From assembly GCF_041929205.1 (NCBI RefSeq), contig NZ_JBHFNT010000035.1: 64,000 bases of DNA. One strand, 5' to 3'. The notes beneath the pieces were generated by a model that saw only the letters and a list, made by a program, of their open reading frames with translations, did no database searches and had not been told where the DNA came from. The stretch comes from Floridanema evergladense. Lineage in GTDB: Bacteria > Cyanobacteriota > Cyanobacteriia > Cyanobacteriales > Aerosakkonemataceae. The position numbers and the translations under genes were made by a program. Shown here piece after piece: positions 60,063-64,000 of the stretch. Each line of letters starts with the position of its first letter. Positions within the stretch are counted from its first letter, which is position 1.

Positions 60063-60875
60063 TCACCTCTTCCCTAAAAATTCTACCAAAGGTTTAAAGG
60101 TTGAGATTAATTCTGGGCGACTAACTACTAGGGTGGGATAAGATCGATCGCCATAATCTTCACCTGCTTGTAAAGGAAAAGGTACTTCCTCTCCTAAATT
60201 AACAAAAACTCCTCCAGCTGCTTGCACGATCGACCAAACTGCTGCTAAATCCCACACTTTTGGGGTACTTTCTACACCGCCTAAAGCTGCACCATTAGCA
60301 ACAGAAAGAAAATCATAAGTTGTCACACCTAACATTCTAATTTTACAAGGAATTGGGCTTTGTAAAATTGCTGTACTCCGGGCGCAAATATTAAAAAAGT
60401 GATTGTTACTTGGATTATCTTTACTAGTGTGAATTGGGATGTTATTTAAAAATGCGCCATTAGCTCGATCGCTTTGAGAATTACCGTACCAATAACCGTG
60501 AAAGGATTGGTTAATATTAGGGAAATGCACGTAACCAAAAATCGGCATTCCTTGATAAACTAAACCTAAAGAAATTCCCCAAATTGGAATTCCTCTAGTA
60601 AAATTAGTTGTGCCATCAATGGGATCGATTACCCAACACCATTCCGCACCAGAAAAGACGTGAGATCCTTCTTCTGTTAAAACATCGTGACTGGGAAAAT
60701 GGTCATAAATTGCATTTTGAATTTCCCGATCGGCCCATTTATCAGCTTGCGTTACCAAACTACCATCAGCTTTAAAATCTGGTTCTAGTTGCCCATAATC
60801 TGTTAACAACTTAATACCAATTCTGGTGGTTGTTGTTTGAGCAAAATTATATATTTCCGTCCAAAATTCAGTCAT
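60063..60875 (-). CDS. Inositol monophosphatase family protein
   Basis: 270 residues. Metal residues in LTEEGSHVF, the signature VIDPIDGTTNFTRGIPIWG (the classical IMPase site) and the C-terminal KVWDLAAVWSIVQAAGGVF. This matches the group that includes histidinol-phosphatase and SuhB-like members; the substrate is not resolved. It is closer to the standard signature than the copy at 6838. Start ATG at 60875. Confidence 0.88.
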   Translation of the reverse strand: MTEFWTEIYNFAQTTTTRIGIKLLTDYGQLEPDFKADGSLVTQADKWADREIQNAIYDHFPSHDVLTEEGSHVFSGAEWCWVIDPIDGTTNFTRGIPIWGISLGLVYQGMPIFGYVHFPNINQSFHGYWYGNSQSDRANGAFLNNIPIHTSKDNPSNNHFFNICARSTAILQSPIPCKIRMLGVTTYDFLSVANGAALGGVESTPKVWDLAAVWSIVQAAGGVFVNLGEEVPFPLQAGEDYGDRSYPTLVVSRPELISTFKPLVEFLGKR

Positions 60876-61019
60876 TGCATTTTAGATGTTTGAATTTTTT
60901 CAACAGATAAAACTAGGTGATTAGATTTAGTTTAGGTTGGCGATCGGTAATCGCTATTGATGATTAACTAATTACCAATCACCAAATATTTTAAGGCAAT
61001 TTTGGCGCAAAAGATAGAT

Positions 61020-62459
61020 TTAGTCTAGGTCATTTTGCATGAGAGTTGCGATCGCTTCCTTAGCACTAGTGCGAAACTCTTGGACATTGACTCGATTTAA
61101 CAACCAAATTGCCAGTAACATTCCCACTGCTTGCAAAGCAAACACCGATCCATAAGCTAACACTGGTGCTTTAAATAAAGTCCGACCCATATCCAAAATT
61201 ACGCCACCAGTTATGGTTGCTGTTCCCCTTGCCATTGCTTGAGACAAACCCCAAGCACCCACAAAAGTTCCAGCTGTTTCTGCTGCGGTTAAGTCTAACA
61301 TTAAACTGAGCGCTCCAGTAGTAGCAATTCCAGCAGACAAACCAAACAAAACTAATGTACCTTGAAAAACCTTGGCATTACCTGTAAATCCAGAGGCAAT
61401 GATTAAAATAAAGCAAATTGCCACTAATAAACAACCAAGTTTAGTAGTTTTTTGCTTACCGATGCGTGGCACAATAAAGAAACCTGTTGCACCCAAACTC
61501 ATTAACATTCCAATTCCCCAAAAAGTATTTAACAAAGAAGTTTGCGGAATTGATAAACCGAATACTTCTCCACCGTAAGGTTCTAAAACAGCTTCTTGCA
61601 TAAACAAGCTAATTGTCATTACCAACAAGAAGGTGAAAAACAAACCTGTTTGCCGACTTGCTGTTAAGATTTTCAGGGCTTTTCCTAAAGTAATGCTATC
61701 TTCCCTAGCGATCGAATTTGTCCGATAAGTATAGCGAGAATACTTTTTCTCTACTCCAAGAGTTGCAATTATTGCCAAAACTAAAACGATCGCAGGGACA
61801 ACAATAAAAAACCAGCTAATTGACGATCGCACAACATCCAAAGAAGCATTATTTTCTAATCTTCTAAGTAAAATTTTGCTGGTAATCCCACCTACAGCAA
61901 TGCCCACAGTCATCATCGACCAGACAATCCCGATTAACTTTCCGCGATCGTCTTCATCAGAAACATCTACCAAAAGAGCGAAAAAAGGAGTAGAACTAAT
62001 ACTAGTTGCAATCCCATACAAAGCAAAAACTAAACCAGCTAAAGCAGTCCAACCAATAGTTTGAGTTGTCCATAACCACTCTTTATTCAGTTGTACTAAA
62101 TCACCTAATTGCCAAACAACCTGCACTGCTAAAGATAATATCAGCGTAAATAAAGCAGCACCAATCCAAACATAACCTGTCCGATGAAAACCAAAAATAG
62201 TTTTGTTATCAGACATTTGACCAAACCAAACTCTTGTGGGTGACATAAACTGAGAAATTGCTAATATCCCCGACGTAATTGTTGCCGGAATTACTAACTC
62301 ATCAATCATGACTCGATTGAGAACTCCCAGCGTTAAAACTGCCAAAATACCCAATCCCATTTGAAATAATGCCAACCGAAACATTGTCAGCAAATTAAGC
62401 TTGGGAAGAGGTTGGTTGAATTCTTTTAGTTGTGAGTTAGATAAATCACCTGTTGCCAT
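61020..62459 (-). CDS. BCD/PucC family MFS transporter
   Basis: 479 residues, about 12 transmembrane helices, in the PucC/LhaA/Bch2-BCD family. Segments RLALFQMGLGILAVLTLGVL then NRVMIDEL, and MSPTRVWFGQMSDNKTIFGF then HRTGYVWIG, are diagnostic. In purple bacteria members help assemble light-harvesting complexes and may move bacteriochlorophyll. The cyanobacterial ones are thought to serve chlorophyll or pigment-protein handling (inference). Start ATG at 62459. Confidence 0.88.
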   Translation of the reverse strand: MATGDLSNSQLKEFNQPLPKLNLLTMFRLALFQMGLGILAVLTLGVLNRVMIDELVIPATITSGILAISQFMSPTRVWFGQMSDNKTIFGFHRTGYVWIGAALFTLILSLAVQVVWQLGDLVQLNKEWLWTTQTIGWTALAGLVFALYGIATSISSTPFFALLVDVSDEDDRGKLIGIVWSMMTVGIAVGGITSKILLRRLENNASLDVVRSSISWFFIVVPAIVLVLAIIATLGVEKKYSRYTYRTNSIAREDSITLGKALKILTASRQTGLFFTFLLVMTISLFMQEAVLEPYGGEVFGLSIPQTSLLNTFWGIGMLMSLGATGFFIVPRIGKQKTTKLGCLLVAICFILIIASGFTGNAKVFQGTLVLFGLSAGIATTGALSLMLDLTAAETAGTFVGAWGLSQAMARGTATITGGVILDMGRTLFKAPVLAYGSVFALQAVGMLLAIWLLNRVNVQEFRTSAKEAIATLMQNDLD

Positions 62460-62543
62460 TTTTCTAAAAGTCTAATTTTATAAGCCTACTAATCTTTAAG
62501 ATAATCTCTGTTTGGGCGCTAGGAGAGTTTTGAGTTCTGAGTA

Positions 62544-62565
62544 GGGGCAATTCATGAATTGCCCC
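62544..62565. repeat. GGGGCAATTCATGAATTGCCCC palindrome
   Basis: A perfect 22-bp palindrome (two 11-bp arms, no loop) in the BCD-aldo/keto reductase intergenic region. Similar GGGGCAATTC palindromes are dispersed in cyanobacteria. Confidence 0.75.
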
Positions 62566-62650
62566 GGAGTGAGTTTCCTTGCCCCCCTGCTGGCTTTTCT
62601 GACGATACACTAAAAGAGTATGAAGAAGTGTAAAGAAAAGGTAAACAGCC

Positions 62651-63601
62651 GTGCAAACCATCAATTTAGGTCAAAATGGCCCCACCGTCACACCCTTATG
62701 TGTAGGAACTTGGGCATGGGGTGATAAACTGTTTTGGAGTTACGGCAAAGATTACGGTTCCGAACAGTTACGGGAAGCTTTCCATGCTTCAGTAGATGCG
62801 GGGGTAAACTTTTTCGATACTGCGGAAGTTTACGGCATGGGAATTTCCGAAGAATTGCTGGGAGAATTCATCAAAGAAACGGATAAACCCGTGCAAATAG
62901 CCACAAAATTTGGCCCTTTTCCTTGGCGATTTACGGGAGGTGCAGTTTCCGACGCGCTAACAGCTAGTTTAAGACGTTTGAAGTTAGAATCAGTAGAACT
63001 TTATCAAGTTCACTGGCCTTTTACCTTTTTTCTGAGTCAACAAACTTTAATGCAAGCTTTAGCTGAAGAATACAGAAGAGGGAGAATCAAAGCAATAGGA
63101 GTCAGCAATTATTCGGCAGAAGAAATGCGCCAAGCTTATCAATATTTAGCTGATTTTGGTGTACCTTTGGCGGTAAATCAAGTGCGCTACTCGTTACTTT
63201 CTCGCAAAGTAGAAAGCAAAGGAATTATTTCCACAGCCAAAGAATTAGGTGTAACGATTTTGGCATACAGTCCTTTGGCGCAAGGGTTGTTAACTGGGAA
63301 GTATGTGCCTGAGAATAATAACCAACCAACTGGGGCGAGAAAAACTGATTCTCGTTTTAGTAAAAGTGGCTTAGAAAAGATCGCTCCTTTAATTAGTTTA
63401 ATGCGGGAAATTGGGAACAAGTACGATCGCACACCCGCCCAAGTCGCCCTAAATTGGTTAATCGCCCAAGGAAACGTAATTCCCATTCCCGGCGCAAAAA
63501 CCGCCGAACAAGCAAAACAAAATGCAGGCGCTTTAAATTGGCAAATGACTCAAGAAGAAGTCGCCGCATTAGAACAAGCAAGCCGCCCTTGGTTAGAATA
63601 A
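62651..63601 (+). CDS. Aldo/keto reductase
   Basis: 316 residues, (beta/alpha)8 NADPH oxidoreductase. The catalytic tetrad is Asp56 (FDTAEVYG), Tyr61, Lys86 (ATKFGPF) and His121 (QVHWP). The NADPH-binding end is IPIPGAKTAEQAKQNAGAL. It reduces aldehydes and ketones, substrate unknown; close to the Tas/YhdN type. Start GTG at 62651 with AAGG upstream. It is divergent from the BCD transporter. Confidence 0.92.
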   Translation: MQTINLGQNGPTVTPLCVGTWAWGDKLFWSYGKDYGSEQLREAFHASVDAGVNFFDTAEVYGMGISEELLGEFIKETDKPVQIATKFGPFPWRFTGGAVSDALTASLRRLKLESVELYQVHWPFTFFLSQQTLMQALAEEYRRGRIKAIGVSNYSAEEMRQAYQYLADFGVPLAVNQVRYSLLSRKVESKGIISTAKELGVTILAYSPLAQGLLTGKYVPENNNQPTGARKTDSRFSKSGLEKIAPLISLMREIGNKYDRTPAQVALNWLIAQGNVIPIPGAKTAEQAKQNAGALNWQMTQEEVAALEQASRPWLE

Positions 63602-63915
63602 AAAATTAATAGACCTCTGGCAAAAGCAGACAATCTCCATATCATCTGTGGACATCTGTGGTAAAAAATCCGAGATTTCTAACTTTTGCCAGAATGTTGT
63701 TAGGCAAAGGCAATTTTTCAAATGAGTTTAACGGACTTATTCTGAGTTTTAATTATATTTATTGTCTTGAATGCGAAGGCAAGTAAAGAAGAGGCTTGGT
63801 TAAGTGATAAATTTTCTGAAATACAGAATATCGGCAAAGAGTGAAAAAGTTGATTCCTTGGTTGTAAGCTGTTAATCATTTAAATAGGGTAAAATGGAAA
63901 AGTCAACCGAGCAAA
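63602..63915. other. Intergenic region with inverted repeat
   Basis: 314 bp. TCTGGCAAAAG (63616-63626) and CTTTTGCCAGA (63683-63693) form a perfect 11-bp inverted repeat 78 bp long overall, possibly a short MITE-like element. No gene seen. Confidence 0.5.
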
Positions 63916-64000
63916 ATGAGTCAGGAAATGCCAGCAAAGAATCATCTGAGCTTAGAACAAGTAGAGAAGCTACAAAAAGCCCTAAAAGAAGAAGAAAATG
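63916..64000 (+). mobile_element. IS630-type transposase, first codons (partial)
   Basis: ATG at 63916 or 63928 opens a frame that runs off the right edge: MPAKNHLSLEQVEKLQKALK then EEEN. This resembles the N-terminal helix of IS630-family helix-turn-helix/transposase proteins of cyanobacteria (MPAKNHLS start). Only about 28 codons are visible, so intactness is unknown. Confidence 0.6.

Noticed and set aside
1..64000. tRNA, rRNA or other known RNA genes and riboswitches
   Set aside because: I looked for cloverleaf-like arms and conserved rRNA segments and saw none. A covariance-model scan would be needed to exclude small RNAs.

Overview
The window comes from a cyanobacterial chromosome, most likely a filamentous, Oscillatoria-like or Nostoc-like lineage. 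The evidence is the dense GCGATCGC-type (HIP1) octamers, chlorophyll synthase (ChlG), a BCD/PucC-family transporter, a Tab2/Atab2 protein, cyanobacterial families such as DUF4327, DUF3386 and DUF2862, and intergenic heptamer repeats of the GGGGATT/GGGGACT type. Base composition is AT-rich. I saw no rRNA, tRNA or CRISPR array.

Layout. 1-8.6 kb: 5' part of a DICT-domain sensor (left edge), FMN reductase, a His-tailed ferrochelatase-like protein, a GGDEF remnant, an alpha/beta hydrolase, acetolactate synthase with a C-terminal zinc ribbon, a CDF metal exporter, then an inositol-monophosphatase / adenosine-specific-kinase / DUF4327 group. 8.6-13.3 kb: two hybrid histidine kinases flanking the 3' remnant of a porin gene. 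13.3-19.8 kb: gpmI-secG-metalloprotease, a RusA-DUF3102 fusion, a RodZ-like protein, a lone ureG and a decayed ATP-grasp gene. 19.8-31.8 kb: a DUF2442/DUF4160 pair, a CLC channel with CBS and USP domains, TldE/PmbA, Tab2, a GH57 glycosidase, Nfu, DUF3386, a histidine kinase and an orphan ribbon-helix-helix protein. 32-38.3 kb: lepA, the sugar-nucleotide enzymes UGD and UXS, a KirBac channel and a half-size TSUP transporter. 38.3-40.5 kb: a small accessory island with Uma2 and a DUF433/DUF5615 toxin-antitoxin pair. 40.5-42.2 kb: an RTX protein.

42.6-54.2 kb is the most striking block. Seven genes run in one direction: ABC-2 permease (Wzm-like), ATPase with a C-terminal carbohydrate-recognition domain (Wzt-like), methyltransferase, a sulfotransferase-GT2-coiled-coil fusion, a GT2-GT2-GT4 fusion, a second sulfotransferase and a GT4. 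I read it as an ABC-transporter-dependent, probably sulfated, surface polysaccharide locus. The coiled coil of the fusion protein has a strict 14-residue period carrying one Trp per unit, with three almost identical 42-bp DNA units. By analogy with the WbdD/Wzt chain-length ruler of E. coli O9a, it could be a molecular ruler for a sulfate-capped glycan. This is a hypothesis, and it is the best candidate here for an undescribed system.

54.7-64 kb: DUF2862 - GET3/ArsA-like ATPase with an altered P-loop - chlG, a small Cys-rich membrane protein, a cupin, a ChaN-like protein, Uma2, a second inositol-monophosphatase-family enzyme, a BCD-family MFS transporter, an aldo/keto reductase, and the first codons of an IS630-type transposase at the right edge.

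Many intergenic spaces hold palindromic dispersed repeats. Several lie directly beside gene remnants, which suggests that repeats mark sites of gene decay in this genome.
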